Source: Neisseria sp. MVDL19-042950 (GTDB lineage: Bacteria; Pseudomonadota; Gammaproteobacteria; Burkholderiales; Neisseriaceae). Taken from it: DNA of 64,000 bases. The position numbers were made by a program, and so were the translations under genes. The stretch covers positions 1 to 64,000 of the forward strand of contig NZ_JAUKWH010000011.1 of NCBI RefSeq assembly GCF_030504625.1, in the 5' to 3' direction. Shown here piece after piece: positions 46,534 to 54,568 of this stretch (position 1 is its first letter; the number at the start of each line of letters is the position of its first letter). The notes under the pieces are model-generated. The model searched no databases, was not told where the DNA came from, and saw only the letters and a program-made list of their open reading frames with translations.

Positions 46534-47292
46534 ATGAATCTCACCCTCTGGCACTATCTGGCGATTGCCACGCTGGGCATTTTGGCCAGCATCATCAATA
46601 TCTTAGCCGGCGGCGGTTCCAATCTGATTCTACCGCTGTTGATGGCCTTCGGCGTGCCGCCCGATATTGCCAACGCCAGCAACCGCGTCGGCATTTTTTT
46701 CCAGTCGCTCACCGGTATCCGCGGGTTTAGAAACGCCGGCGCGTTGCCCACGCACGATTTGCACGGCATTTTGCTGCCGATGGTGGCGGGCGGTTTGGTC
46801 GGTTCGGTGTTGGCTTCAGTGCTGCCCAATCAGATTCTGAAACCCGCCTTGCTCGTCTGCATTCTCGGCGTGGCCACGCTCACTTTTCTCAAACCGCAGC
46901 TTTTGTTGCCGCCGCAAAACGTGCAGGAACGCAAAGTGTCCGACACGCGCGGTGCGGCGGTTTTGCTGTTTGCGGTCGGTATTTATGGCGGCTTTGTGCA
47001 GGCAAGCACCGCGTTTATTCTGCTGCCCGTATTGGCGGGCGTATTGCACTACAACCTGCTGCGCGCCAATGCCTTGAAACTGGTATGCACGCTGGCGTTT
47101 ACCATTGTGGCTTTGGCCGTATTTATCGTGCAGGGGCAGATTTGGTGGGATGTCGGCCTCGTGCTGGCGGCCGGCAATATACTCGGCTCAATGATCGGCG
47201 TGAAAATTGCGTTGAAACTTTCGCCCAACACCTTGCGCACGATTTTGTTTGTGATGACGGTTGTGGCCGTAGCCGCAGCGTTTTTGAAGTAG
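46534..47292 (+). CDS. TSUP family (TauE/SafE) membrane transporter
   Basis: The protein has 252 residues and about eight helices. The N-terminal motif ASIINILAGGGSNLILPLLMAFGVPPDIANASNRVG near residues 16-50 is the TSUP repeat, and a second half-repeat follows at VGIYGGFVQASTAFILLPVLAG. Members export sulfite, sulfoacetate or other organic anions. No sulfur genes are near, so the substrate is open. The 300-base leader is full of repeats (46261-46450), which leaves the promoter in the last 80 bases. Confidence 0.88.
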   Translation: MNLTLWHYLAIATLGILASIINILAGGGSNLILPLLMAFGVPPDIANASNRVGIFFQSLTGIRGFRNAGALPTHDLHGILLPMVAGGLVGSVLASVLPNQILKPALLVCILGVATLTFLKPQLLLPPQNVQERKVSDTRGAAVLLFAVGIYGGFVQASTAFILLPVLAGVLHYNLLRANALKLVCTLAFTIVALAVFIVQGQIWWDVGLVLAAGNILGSMIGVKIALKLSPNTLRTILFVMTVVAVAAAFLK

Positions 47293-47339
47293 ATGAGGCC
47301 GTCTGAAAACAAAGGGCTCAGGTTTCAAAAGATAAGCTC

Positions 47340-47804
47340 ATGAACATGAACACAAAATCCTACCGCTTTATTCTGCTTGCCTTAGCCGTATTTCAGACGG
47401 CCTGCACGCCCGAAAGCAGCAGCCGGCCCCAAGCCGAACGCGAAGTTTTATCCGCAGTTGCCGCCAAAGATTCGGCTTCTTGGGTCGGCATCTATCGGGG
47501 CGAACTGCCTTGCGCCGACTGCGATTACATCGAAGCCACCATCGTTTTGCGCGATAATCTGCATTACAGCCTGACTACCCGACACGTCGGCAGAGTGGCC
47601 GGCGTATTGCCGTCTGAAAAACGCGGCACTTTCCATTGGCGCGACGACGGCCTGCTGCAATTGGATGCGGCGGGCGGCAATATGGTGTTTTTCGTCCACG
47701 AAAAAGGCCTGCAAATGCGCGGCAACGACGGTAAAGCCTATCCCGACAGCAAAGGAAAAATCTGCGGTTTGGCGAAAACCGGCAGTTTTGTGCCCGGGCA
47801 GTGA
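47340..47804 (+). CDS. NlpE-like lipoprotein (N-terminal domain only)
   Basis: The protein has 154 residues. The lipoprotein signal ends AVFQTAC with Cys 22; this part is encoded by an intact DUS (47391-47403). The mature protein has the NlpE N-terminal signature WVGIYRGELPCADCDYIEATIVLRDNLHYSL with the CxxC that in E. coli NlpE links copper and surface sensing to Cpx. The C-terminal NlpE domain is absent, as in many relatives. Linking it to MisR/MisS (CpxRA-like) is inference. Confidence 0.85.
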   Translation: MNMNTKSYRFILLALAVFQTACTPESSSRPQAEREVLSAVAAKDSASWVGIYRGELPCADCDYIEATIVLRDNLHYSLTTRHVGRVAGVLPSEKRGTFHWRDDGLLQLDAAGGNMVFFVHEKGLQMRGNDGKAYPDSKGKICGLAKTGSFVPGQ

Positions 47805-47898
47805 GTAGCTATTAGATATAAGATAAAATCATCAACCTTAAAAATATCGTACAAGAAAGCCGGTAATAAAAGGCCGTCTGAAAAAGGAGTCAACAAAC

Positions 47899-48297
47899 AT
47901 GCCGAACCCACTGCTGGATGCCGTTAAATTTGATGAAAAAGGCTTGGTCTGCGCCATCGCACAAGACGCGAAAACCCTGCGCGTGCTGATGGTGGCTTGG
48001 ATGAACGCCGAAGCGCTGCAAAAAACCGCCGAAACCGGCTACGCCCACTATTACAGCCGTTCGCGTCAAAAACAATGGATGAAAGGCGAAGAGTCGGGGC
48101 ATACGCAAAAAGTGCACGAGCTGCGTCTGGATTGCGACGGCGATGCGGTAATTATGCTGATAAACCAAGCCGGCGGCATTGCCTGCCATACCGGCCGCGA
48201 AAGCTGCTTTTACCGCGTGTGGCGAGATGATGAATGGCAGATTGTGGATGCGGTATTGAAAGACGAAAAAGAGATTTACGGGCATACGCACGGTTGA
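47899..48297 (+). CDS. hisI: Phosphoribosyl-AMP cyclohydrolase
   Basis: The protein has 132 residues and performs the third step of histidine synthesis. [37 protein letters not shown] near residues 34-72 and [29 protein letters not shown] with the zinc Cys and Asp ligands are complete. It is the stand-alone form; hisE follows as a separate gene, not fused. AAAAAGGAGTC gives a strong SD. Confidence 0.97.
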   Translation: MPNPLLDAVKFDEKGLVCAIAQDAKTLRVLMVAWMNAEALQKTAETGYAHYYSRSRQKQWMKGEESGHTQKVHELRLDCDGDAVIMLINQAGGIACHTGRESCFYRVWRDDEWQIVDAVLKDEKEIYGHTHG

Positions 48298-48334
48298 TAT
48301 GCCTATCCGAAAATAACAGGACCAAAAAAATAAG

Positions 48335-48718
48335 ATGAAAAAGTATTTGCAAAGTTTGGGATGGGCGATTGTATGTATGTGTGTGAGTACATTTGCAACT
48401 GCACAATCTCCCCTACCGACAAAAATATCTAAAAAAGCAAAAGGTTATATCATTCGCCCACAGTATCCTCCTATTGCAATAGAAAATAAGATGGAAGGTA
48501 AAGTGATACTGTCTGTGTTAGTTGCACCCGGAGGCAGGGTGATGGAAATTAAATTGCTGGAATCCAGCGGACATGAACAGCTGGACAAAGCGGCAGAAAA
48601 GGCAGCTCGGATAGGGCGCTTTGAAACGGAAAAATGGACGGAATATTTCATTCCATTTACATTCAAAATAGACGAAGAAGAAGAACCGCCTCAAAATGTG
48701 GAAAGTGTTTCTAAATAA
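48335..48718 (+). CDS. Periplasmic TonB C-terminal-domain protein
   Basis: The protein has 127 residues. The signal peptide [24 protein letters not shown] is followed directly by a TonB C-terminal domain: [53 protein letters not shown] (in two parts) and [13 protein letters not shown]. It lacks the Pro-rich linker and the membrane anchor of true TonB, so it cannot energise receptors in the usual way. Base composition is AT-richer than the neighbouring his genes. It sits exactly between hisI and hisE. Confidence 0.85.
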   Translation: MKKYLQSLGWAIVCMCVSTFATAQSPLPTKISKKAKGYIIRPQYPPIAIENKMEGKVILSVLVAPGGRVMEIKLLESSGHEQLDKAAEKAARIGRFETEKWTEYFIPFTFKIDEEEEPPQNVESVSK

Positions 48719-48735
48719 ATAACCGAGATAAAGAT

Positions 48736-49059
48736 ATGACCGACCAAGTTTTAACCCAAATCCAAAACGTTATCGATTCCCGCAAAGGCCAAGACCCGCA
48801 AACGTCTTATGTGGCCCAGCTTCTGCACAAAGGCGAAGACAAAATCCTGAAAAAAGTGATTGAAGAAGCGGGCGAAGTGCTGATGGCTTCGAAAGACGGA
48901 GGCGGTGAGCATCTGGTTTACGAAGTGGCGGATTTGTGGTTTCACACGCAGGTGTTGCTGGCGCATCACGGCTTGCGCGTTGAAGAGGTGTTAAACGAAC
49001 TGGCGCGCAGGCAGGGTTTGTCGGGGCTGGCGGAAAAGGCGGCGCGGCAGGAAAGCTGA
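48736..49059 (+). CDS. hisE: Phosphoribosyl-ATP pyrophosphatase
   Basis: The protein has 107 residues. It is a MazG-like all-alpha enzyme for the second step of histidine synthesis. [33 protein letters not shown] near residues 23-56 with the E-E-x-x-E metal motif, and [19 protein letters not shown] with the Asp, are typical. It lies 17 bases behind the TonB-domain gene. A DUS-pair terminator follows. Confidence 0.96.
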   Translation: MTDQVLTQIQNVIDSRKGQDPQTSYVAQLLHKGEDKILKKVIEEAGEVLMASKDGGGEHLVYEVADLWFHTQVLLAHHGLRVEEVLNELARRQGLSGLAEKAARQES

Positions 49060-49089
49060 ATTTGTATTAAAATCCACCCGAAACGATGC

Positions 49090-49130
49090 GGAGGCCGTCT
49101 GAAAGATTCGGTTTCAGACGGCCTTTCTTT
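49090..49130 (+). terminator. DUS-pair terminator after hisE
   Basis: AGGCCGTCTGAAA faces TTTCAGACGGCCT across seven bases, followed by TTCTTTT. Confidence 0.8.
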
Positions 49131-49284
49131 TATAATTATATGAAGGCAAACGGCAATATCGAACCGAGGCCGTCTGAAAACAGGCCGGCCGTTTGCACCC
49201 CAAAACTGAATATGTGTTACGCCGCAAGGTCGGCCGCTGTGTGCAGAGGATTGGGTTTTCGGCTATATTTTCGGAGTATTTGAG

Positions 49285-49608
49285 ATGACTGACTGTATTT
49301 TCTGCAAAATCGTGGATAAGCAAATCCCCGCCGGCATCGTGTATGAAGACGACGACATGCTGTGCTTCAAAGACATCCGCCCCGCCGCGCCCGTGCATCT
49401 GCTGTTGATTCCGAAAGTGCATTTCGATTCGCTCGCGCACGCCAAGCCCGAGCATGAGGCGTTGTTGGGCAAAATGATGATGAAAGTGCCGCAAATCGCC
49501 GAAGCCAACGGCCTTAGCGACGGCTTCAAAACCCAAATCAACACGGGCAAAGGCGGCGGGCAGGAAGTGTTTCACCTGCATATCCACATTATGGGGCGGC
49601 CTGCCTGA
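49285..49608 (+). CDS. hinT: HIT family purine nucleoside phosphoramidase
   Basis: A 107-residue histidine-triad protein of the HinT branch. DCIFCKIVDKQIPAGIVYEDDDM at the start and the triad EVFHLHIHIMGRPA at the end (His-x-His-x-His) are intact. It hydrolyses AMP-lysine and related adducts. CGGAGTATTTGAG gives the SD. It precedes tatABC but is separated by a DUS. Confidence 0.95.
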   Translation: MTDCIFCKIVDKQIPAGIVYEDDDMLCFKDIRPAAPVHLLLIPKVHFDSLAHAKPEHEALLGKMMMKVPQIAEANGLSDGFKTQINTGKGGGQEVFHLHIHIMGRPA

Positions 49609-49671
49609 ACATAAGGTGGAGGCCGTCTGAAAAACATTTCTATATTTATTTTAATGATAAGGACTTAAATC

Positions 49672-49872
49672 ATGGGCAGCTTCTCTATCTGGCACTGGAT
49701 TATCGTGCTGGTGATTGTTGTGCTGGTATTCGGCACAAAAAAATTACGCAACGTCGGCAAAGACTTGGGCGGTGCGGTACACGATTTCAAACAGGGTTTG
49801 AACGAAGGCACTGAAGCCGGTAAAAAAGACGATGTGATCGAGCACCAAAAAGACGATAACAAATCAGCTTAA
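49672..49872 (+). CDS. tatA: Twin-arginine translocase subunit TatA
   Basis: The protein has 66 residues. The single helix [22 protein letters not shown], the FGTKKLRN hinge and the amphipathic helix [16 protein letters not shown] are standard TatA. The tail is charged. AAGGACTTAAATC gives the SD. It forms the translocation pore with TatC and TatB and is the first gene of the tatABC operon. Confidence 0.97.
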   Translation: MGSFSIWHWIIVLVIVVLVFGTKKLRNVGKDLGGAVHDFKQGLNEGTEAGKKDDVIEHQKDDNKSA

Positions 49873-49875
49873 ACC

Positions 49876-50409
49876 ATGTTTGATTTCGGTTTCAGCGAAC
49901 TGCTGCTGATAGGTGTGATTGCGCTGGTGGTGCTCGGCCCCGAACGCCTGCCTAAAGCCGCCCGCATGGCGGGGAGCTTGCTTGGGCGTGTGCAGCGCAC
50001 GGTGAGCAGCGTGAAGCAGGAATTGAGCGCGCAAATCGAAATGGACGAGCTGCGCAAAGCCAAAAGCGAGTTCGAATCCGCCGCAGAATCGCTGCGCAAC
50101 GGGCTGGGCAGCACGGGCGAAAGCCTGCGCAAGGATTTGGACGATATTTCAGACGGCCTCAAAGTGCCGGCATGGGAACGTGTGCCGCAACAGCGTACAC
50201 CCGCCGATTTCGGTTTGGACGAACACGGCAACCCGCTGGGCAGCGACCATGCCGACAACGGCCGGCTCGATTACCCGATGCCGTCTGAAAACCCGCACGC
50301 ATCCGGCGGGTTTCATACAGTCTCCCTGCGGCGGCAGGCCATGCAGCGCAAACGCGACATGCGTCCGCGCCACCGCCCGAAACCGCAACTGCGCGTCCGC
50401 AAAAAGTGA
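49876..50409 (+). CDS. tatB: Twin-arginine translocase subunit TatB
   Basis: The protein has 177 residues. MFDFGFSELLLIGVIALVVLGPERLPKAARMAG (shown across two parts: helix and hinge) is a textbook TatB start with the GPERLP hinge. The amphipathic helices run to about residue 90; the rest is a basic, variable tail. Two DUS-type sequences are translated in the tail: DISDGL at 50148-50160 (AG type) and MPSEN at 50278-50290 (AT type). It starts three bases after tatA. Confidence 0.96.
   Translation: MFDFGFSELLLIGVIALVVLGPERLPKAARMAGSLLGRVQRTVSSVKQELSAQIEMDELRKAKSEFESAAESLRNGLGSTGESLRKDLDDISDGLKVPAWERVPQQRTPADFGLDEHGNPLGSDHADNGRLDYPMPSENPHASGGFHTVSLRRQAMQRKRDMRPRHRPKPQLRVRKK
50278..50290 (+). repeat. 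AT-DUS variant inside tatB
   Basis: ATGCCGTCTGAAA, the meningococcal/gonococcal dialect, read in frame as Met-Pro-Ser-Glu. Confidence 0.9.
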
Positions 50410-50416
50410 GTAAACG

Positions 50417-51160
50417 GTGTCTGAAGAACAACAAGCCCAGCAGCCTTTGGTTGAACATTTAATCGAATTGCGCCGCCGCCTGATGTGGATAATCGGCGGC
50501 CTCTTGATCTGCTTTTTCGGCCTGATGCCTTTTGCCCAAAAGCTCTATACGTTTGTGGCCGAACCGCTGATGGCGACGCTGCCGGCCAACACCAGCATGA
50601 TTGCCACCGACGTGGTTGCGCCGTTTTTCGTGCCGGTAAAAGTAACGCTGATGGCGGCTTTTTTGCTGTCGCTGCCGCACACGATGTATCAGGTTTGGGC
50701 GTTCGTCGCCCCCGCGCTTTATCAAAATGAAAAACGCCTGATTACGCCTTTGGTGCTCTCGAGCATTTTGTTGTTTTTTGCGGGCATGGCGTTTGCTTAT
50801 TTTCTGGTGTTTCCGGTGGTGTTTAAGTTTCTGGCCGGCGTTACGCCCATCGGCGTGAACATGGCGACCGACATCGACAAATACCTGTCGTTTGTATTGG
50901 GTATGTTTGTCGCGTTCGGCACTACATTCGAAGTGCCGGTGGTGGTGGTTTTGTTGAACCGCATGGGCGTGCTGTCGCTGGAGCAGTTAAAGTCCGCTCG
51001 GCCTTATGTGATTGTGGGCGCGTTTGTGATCGCCGCTATCATCACGCCGCCCGACGTGATTTCGCAAATCATGCTCGCCGTGCCGTTGGTGTTGCTGTAT
51101 GAAGCGGGCTTGTGGTTTTGCCGTTTTACGAAGCCGTTGTCGCGCAGGCAGGAAAGCTGA
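50417..51160 (+). CDS. tatC: Twin-arginine translocase subunit TatC
   Basis: A 247-residue six-helix receptor for twin-arginine signal peptides. The cytoplasmic start PLVEHLIELRRRLMWIIGGLL with the Glu in helix-1 approach, the first-loop Pro AEPLMATLPANTSMIATDV and the Glu of TFEVPVVVVLLNRMGVLS are conserved. The start codon is GTG, seven bases after the tatB stop. It completes tatABC; the DUS palindrome at 51171 follows. Confidence 0.97.
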   Translation: MSEEQQAQQPLVEHLIELRRRLMWIIGGLLICFFGLMPFAQKLYTFVAEPLMATLPANTSMIATDVVAPFFVPVKVTLMAAFLLSLPHTMYQVWAFVAPALYQNEKRLITPLVLSSILLFFAGMAFAYFLVFPVVFKFLAGVTPIGVNMATDIDKYLSFVLGMFVAFGTTFEVPVVVVLLNRMGVLSLEQLKSARPYVIVGAFVIAAIITPPDVISQIMLAVPLVLLYEAGLWFCRFTKPLSRRQES

Positions 51161-51170
51161 ACCGTGAATT

Positions 51171-51226
51171 GAGGCCGTCTGAAAACGAGTTTTGCGAGTT
51201 TCGCTAAAACATTTTCAGACGGCCTC
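51171..51226. repeat. Nested DUS palindrome with GTTTCGCTAAAAC core (copy 1)
   Basis: A facing DUS pair encloses GTTTTGCGAGTTTCGCTAAAAC. The same outer DUS and inner GAGTTTCGCTAAAAC recur at 60683-60749, and a diverged form is at 61429-61497. It is a likely terminator for tatC. Confidence 0.75.
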
Positions 51227-51348
51227 AACCGTTTTTAAGATAAAATGCCTGCCGCATTTTTTTATCAACCGCATAAAACTAATTTTCTTAAAGGCCGTCT
51301 GAAAACAATACGCTTTTTCAGACGGCCTCACATTAAACAGATTGAACG

Positions 51349-51717
51349 ATGAACACACCCTCCGATAAAAAACACTGGTCGCATACCGCCGCCGTCATCA
51401 GCCTGTGCGGGCTGATTGCCGTCAGCCTTGCTTGGGAGCTTTGGCTTGCGCCGCTGCGCCCGGGCGGTTCGTGGCTGGCTTTGAAAGCTTTGCCTTTGTG
51501 TCTGCCGCTGGCGGGCATTTTGAAAGGCAGGGTTTACACTTTCCAATACAGTTGCCTGCTGGTGCTGTTTTATTTTGCCGAAGCGGTGGTGCGGCTGTTT
51601 GACGCTGCGCCTGCCAGCCGTGCCTGTTCCGCTGCGGCATTGGTGTGCAGCAGCGTGTTTTTCGTCGCCTGCTTGGTTTTTGTGAAACAGCAGCGGAAGG
51701 CGGTGCCACATGTTTAG
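51349..51717 (+). CDS. DUF2069 membrane protein
   Basis: The protein has 122 residues and four hydrophobic helices (AAVISLCGLIAVSLAWELWL, LALKALPLCLPLAGILKGR, FQYSCLLVLFYFAEAVVRLF, SAAALVCSSVFFVACLVFV). The KALPLCLPLAGILKGR and YFAEAVVRL elements are the DUF2069 consensus. Function is unknown. It overlaps the start of pglL by eight bases, so the two are co-transcribed. Confidence 0.88.
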   Translation: MNTPSDKKHWSHTAAVISLCGLIAVSLAWELWLAPLRPGGSWLALKALPLCLPLAGILKGRVYTFQYSCLLVLFYFAEAVVRLFDAAPASRACSAAALVCSSVFFVACLVFVKQQRKAVPHV

Positions 51718-53551
51718 CCGTTATTCCGACTATTCGGCGACGGTGTGGACATGGCGTTTGTGGCCGTTGTGGTTGTGCTTTATCTGCATTTGTATCGCAC
51801 CTTTCGTGTCGCTGTACCGCGTCGGCCCGTTATCGAGCTTTTATCTGGAAGCGGGTTCGCTCGCCGGAGCGGTGTTATTGTTGCTGCTGACGGCGTTGAC
51901 AGGCCGTCTGAATGTGCGTTTGCCTGCCGCTTCGGTTTATTTTTTGGTTTTGGCTGTGTTTTGGTGGCTTCAGGCGCGGTTGATGGATTTGACCTATCCG
52001 GGCTTGAGCGATATGACGGCTTCGGCATTCGTGATTCTGGCGCTGGCGGCTTGGGCCTGCCGCGGCTGGGTGGCGGAATGGGGGCAGGAACGCGTGGTGT
52101 CGGTGTTGGCATGGACGCTGCTGGCCGGCGTACTGATACAGGCGGCGGTGGCGTTGATGCAGTTTACCGGCTGGGCTTCGGCGGAAATGTTCCGCGGCAT
52201 CATCGCTTACCGCGGGCTGCGCGAAGTGAGCGGGCAGCTCGGCCAGCGTAATCATCTGGGGCATTATCTGATGTGGGGCACGCTGGCGGCTTCGTATTTG
52301 TGGGCGATGCGCAGAATGCCCGGCTGGCTCGGTTTTCTAATGGTACTGACGCTGACTTCGGTGCTGGGCTTGGTAAACTCGCGCACCATTCTCACTTATG
52401 TGATCGGTGTCGGTTTGCTGCTTCCGTTTTGGCGTTGGCGCGCCGGCCGCGGAGCCAACCGTTTGGTGCTGATTATGTTGTTCGCGCTGGTGATGACGGT
52501 GATCGTACAGTTCGGTATCGGCCCGCTTCTGGATATGTTTTCAGGCGTGAAATACGATACGGCGCTGGAACGCGTGGAAGGCGGCGGCTTCAGCGGCTCC
52601 GCGCGCGATGTGGAATGGCGCAAGGCTTGGGCGGTATTTTTGTCCGCTCCCTTTTGGGGGCACGGCTGGGGCAGTTTTTCTTTGCAGGGCTTTTTGGCTC
52701 ACGCGCAAATGGGCAAGTTCAGCGGCAATATGCTGAACGTGCTGTTCACGCATTCGCACAATATCGTGTTGCAGCTTTTGGCCGAAATGGGCTTGGCCGG
52801 CACGCTGTTGGTAGGCTTGGGCTTTTTGGCCGCCATCGGGCGCATGTTTGCGCGGCCGTTCAACCACGCTTCGCTGCTTCTGCTGGCAATGATGGCGGTT
52901 TCCCTCTGCCACAGCATGTTGGAATACCCGCTTTGGTATTTCTATTTTCTGGTGCCGTTTGCTTTAATGGCCGGCCTGTCGCCCGCACGCGAGGAAGATT
53001 TTTCAGACGGCCTCAAAGCGGTTAAATGGCAAAACTCCGGCGGTGCTCTGCTGGCCGTATTCCTGCTGGCGTCCATTGCCCGTTTGGGTTGGGTATATAC
53101 CGATTTGGTGAAGTTCGACCGCCAATCGAAAAAAGACGATGCCGCCGCCGTTGCCGCAAAAATCACCGGTCTGAACAAAATTGCCGCAACCGAACCGATG
53201 CTGCGTTATTACGCGCAACTTTCGCTCACCCGCCACGCCAACCCCGCCGACCCGGGCATTTATCCGTGGGCGGAAAAAGCGGCGGCGGAGGCGTTGACAT
53301 TCCGCCCGTATGCCAATGCTTATCAGGTCGGGCTGTACCGATACCGCAGGGGGCAAAAACAAGAGGCGGAAGCATGGATGCGCAAGATGTACCTCTACTA
53401 TCCCCACTCCATGCCGCATTATGCGGAAAAAATCCGCAGCAACAGCCTGTTGGTGCCATTGGATGACGAACTGCAAACCTACTGCAAAGAATTGCGCAAA
53501 CAAAATCCCCAAGCCAAGCCGTGCGACACGGCGAAAAAAAATACCCCGTAA
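51710..53551 (+). CDS. pglL: PglL-type O-oligosaccharyltransferase (Wzy_C superfamily)
   Basis: A 613-residue inner-membrane protein with about 12 helices and a C-terminal periplasmic domain of about 150 residues with TPR-like character. The Wzy_C signature is visible: REVSGQLGQRNHLGHYL near residue 173, FWGHGWGSF near 317 and THSHNIVLQLLAEMGLAGTL near 345 with the catalytic His candidates. PglL moves lipid-linked glycans onto pilin and other periplasmic proteins. It overlaps the DUF2069 gene. A DUS is translated as FSDGLK near 430. The stop codon lies in its terminator loop. An O-antigen ligase role is the main alternative. Confidence 0.9.
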   Translation: MFSRYSDYSATVWTWRLWPLWLCFICICIAPFVSLYRVGPLSSFYLEAGSLAGAVLLLLLTALTGRLNVRLPAASVYFLVLAVFWWLQARLMDLTYPGLSDMTASAFVILALAAWACRGWVAEWGQERVVSVLAWTLLAGVLIQAAVALMQFTGWASAEMFRGIIAYRGLREVSGQLGQRNHLGHYLMWGTLAASYLWAMRRMPGWLGFLMVLTLTSVLGLVNSRTILTYVIGVGLLLPFWRWRAGRGANRLVLIMLFALVMTVIVQFGIGPLLDMFSGVKYDTALERVEGGGFSGSARDVEWRKAWAVFLSAPFWGHGWGSFSLQGFLAHAQMGKFSGNMLNVLFTHSHNIVLQLLAEMGLAGTLLVGLGFLAAIGRMFARPFNHASLLLLAMMAVSLCHSMLEYPLWYFYFLVPFALMAGLSPAREEDFSDGLKAVKWQNSGGALLAVFLLASIARLGWVYTDLVKFDRQSKKDDAAAVAAKITGLNKIAATEPMLRYYAQLSLTRHANPADPGIYPWAEKAAAEALTFRPYANAYQVGLYRYRRGQKQEAEAWMRKMYLYYPHSMPHYAEKIRSNSLLVPLDDELQTYCKELRKQNPQAKPCDTAKKNTP

Positions 53552-53566
53552 CCGGGGTATTTTTTT
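53534..53566. terminator. Strong terminator overlapping the pglL stop
   Basis: AAAAAATACCCCG and CGGGGTATTTTTT pair across a loop that contains the TAA stop. A T run follows on the forward strand and an A run precedes, so it works for both pglL and converging hisB. Confidence 0.9.
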
Positions 53567-53575
53567 CAGACGGCC

Positions 53576-54496
53576 TCAAGCGGTCAGCGTGCCTTTTGTC
53601 GAAGGCATAATGCCGGCCATACGTTCGTCGTACTCCACCGCCATACGCAGTGCGCGGCCGAAAGCCTTAAACATGGTTTCGGCTTGGTGGTGGGCATTTT
53701 TACCGCGCAGGTTGTCGATATGCAGCGTCATCATGCTGTGGTTGACCAAGCCTTGGAAAAACTCGCTAAACAAATCCACATCGAAACGGCCGATCATTGC
53801 GCGGGTAAATTCGATGTTGTACACCAACCCCGGACGGCCCGACAAATCAATTACCACACGGCTCAAAGCCTCGTCCAGCGGCACGTAGGCATGCCCGTAG
53901 CGGCGGATTCCGGCCTTGTCGCCCAACGCCTGCTTCAACGCCTGCCCGAGCGTGATGCCGATATCTTCTACGGTGTGGTGGTCGTCGATATGCAAATCGC
54001 CTTGGCAGGTAATATCCAAATCAATCAGGCCGTGGCGGGTGATTTGGTCGAGCATGTGGTCGAGGAACGGCACGCCGGTATCGAATCGGCCTACGCCGCT
54101 GCCGTCGAGGTTCAGCGATACGGAAATCCGGGTTTCGCTGGTATTGCGGACAACCGTAACCGCACGCGCGCCTTCAAACACGGGCACGGATACCGCGACG
54201 GCGGCTTTTTCGGCGGCACGTTCGGCCGCCGCTTCTTTCTGGCGTTTTTCGGCTTCGGGATCATGCTCCCTATCCATCCAGCCTTTGCGTTTTCCCATCC
54301 CGCTTTCGAGTTTCGCCAGCAGCGATGCGCGGATACCGCGGCCGTTTTCATCCGTGCTTTGCTGCTCCAAACGGCGTTTGATTTGGGAAAGCGAAGCGGA
54401 ATTGTCATAACCGCTGCGGCGCGCCAGCTCTGCCAGCGAACCGGCTTCTTTCATCAGGATATACAGGTTTTGAAGATGGAGTTGTGCTTTATTCAT
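53576..54496 (-). CDS. hisB: Imidazoleglycerol-phosphate dehydratase with N-terminal HTH-like domain
   Basis: The protein has 306 residues. Residues about 110-306 are the usual HisB ([31 protein letters not shown], the metal motif [10 protein letters not shown] and [18 protein letters not shown]). The first about 100 residues are extra: [23 protein letters not shown] looks like a helix-turn-helix, followed by a charged Ala/Glu/Lys linker. There is no HisN phosphatase domain, so the extension differs from the E. coli fusion. Neisserial HisB proteins of about 305 residues are known. It might bind DNA or RNA for autoregulation; this is inference. Confidence 0.95.
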   Translation of the reverse strand: MNKAQLHLQNLYILMKEAGSLAELARRSGYDNSASLSQIKRRLEQQSTDENGRGIRASLLAKLESGMGKRKGWMDREHDPEAEKRQKEAAAERAAEKAAVAVSVPVFEGARAVTVVRNTSETRISVSLNLDGSGVGRFDTGVPFLDHMLDQITRHGLIDLDITCQGDLHIDDHHTVEDIGITLGQALKQALGDKAGIRRYGHAYVPLDEALSRVVIDLSGRPGLVYNIEFTRAMIGRFDVDLFSEFFQGLVNHSMMTLHIDNLRGKNAHHQAETMFKAFGRALRMAVEYDERMAGIMPSTKGTLTA

Positions 54497-54568
54497 AACA
54501 ATATCCGGTTGTGTTTACTAATTTCAAAATCTACCCAGACCGCCTTGAGAGGCCGTCTGAAAACAAGT

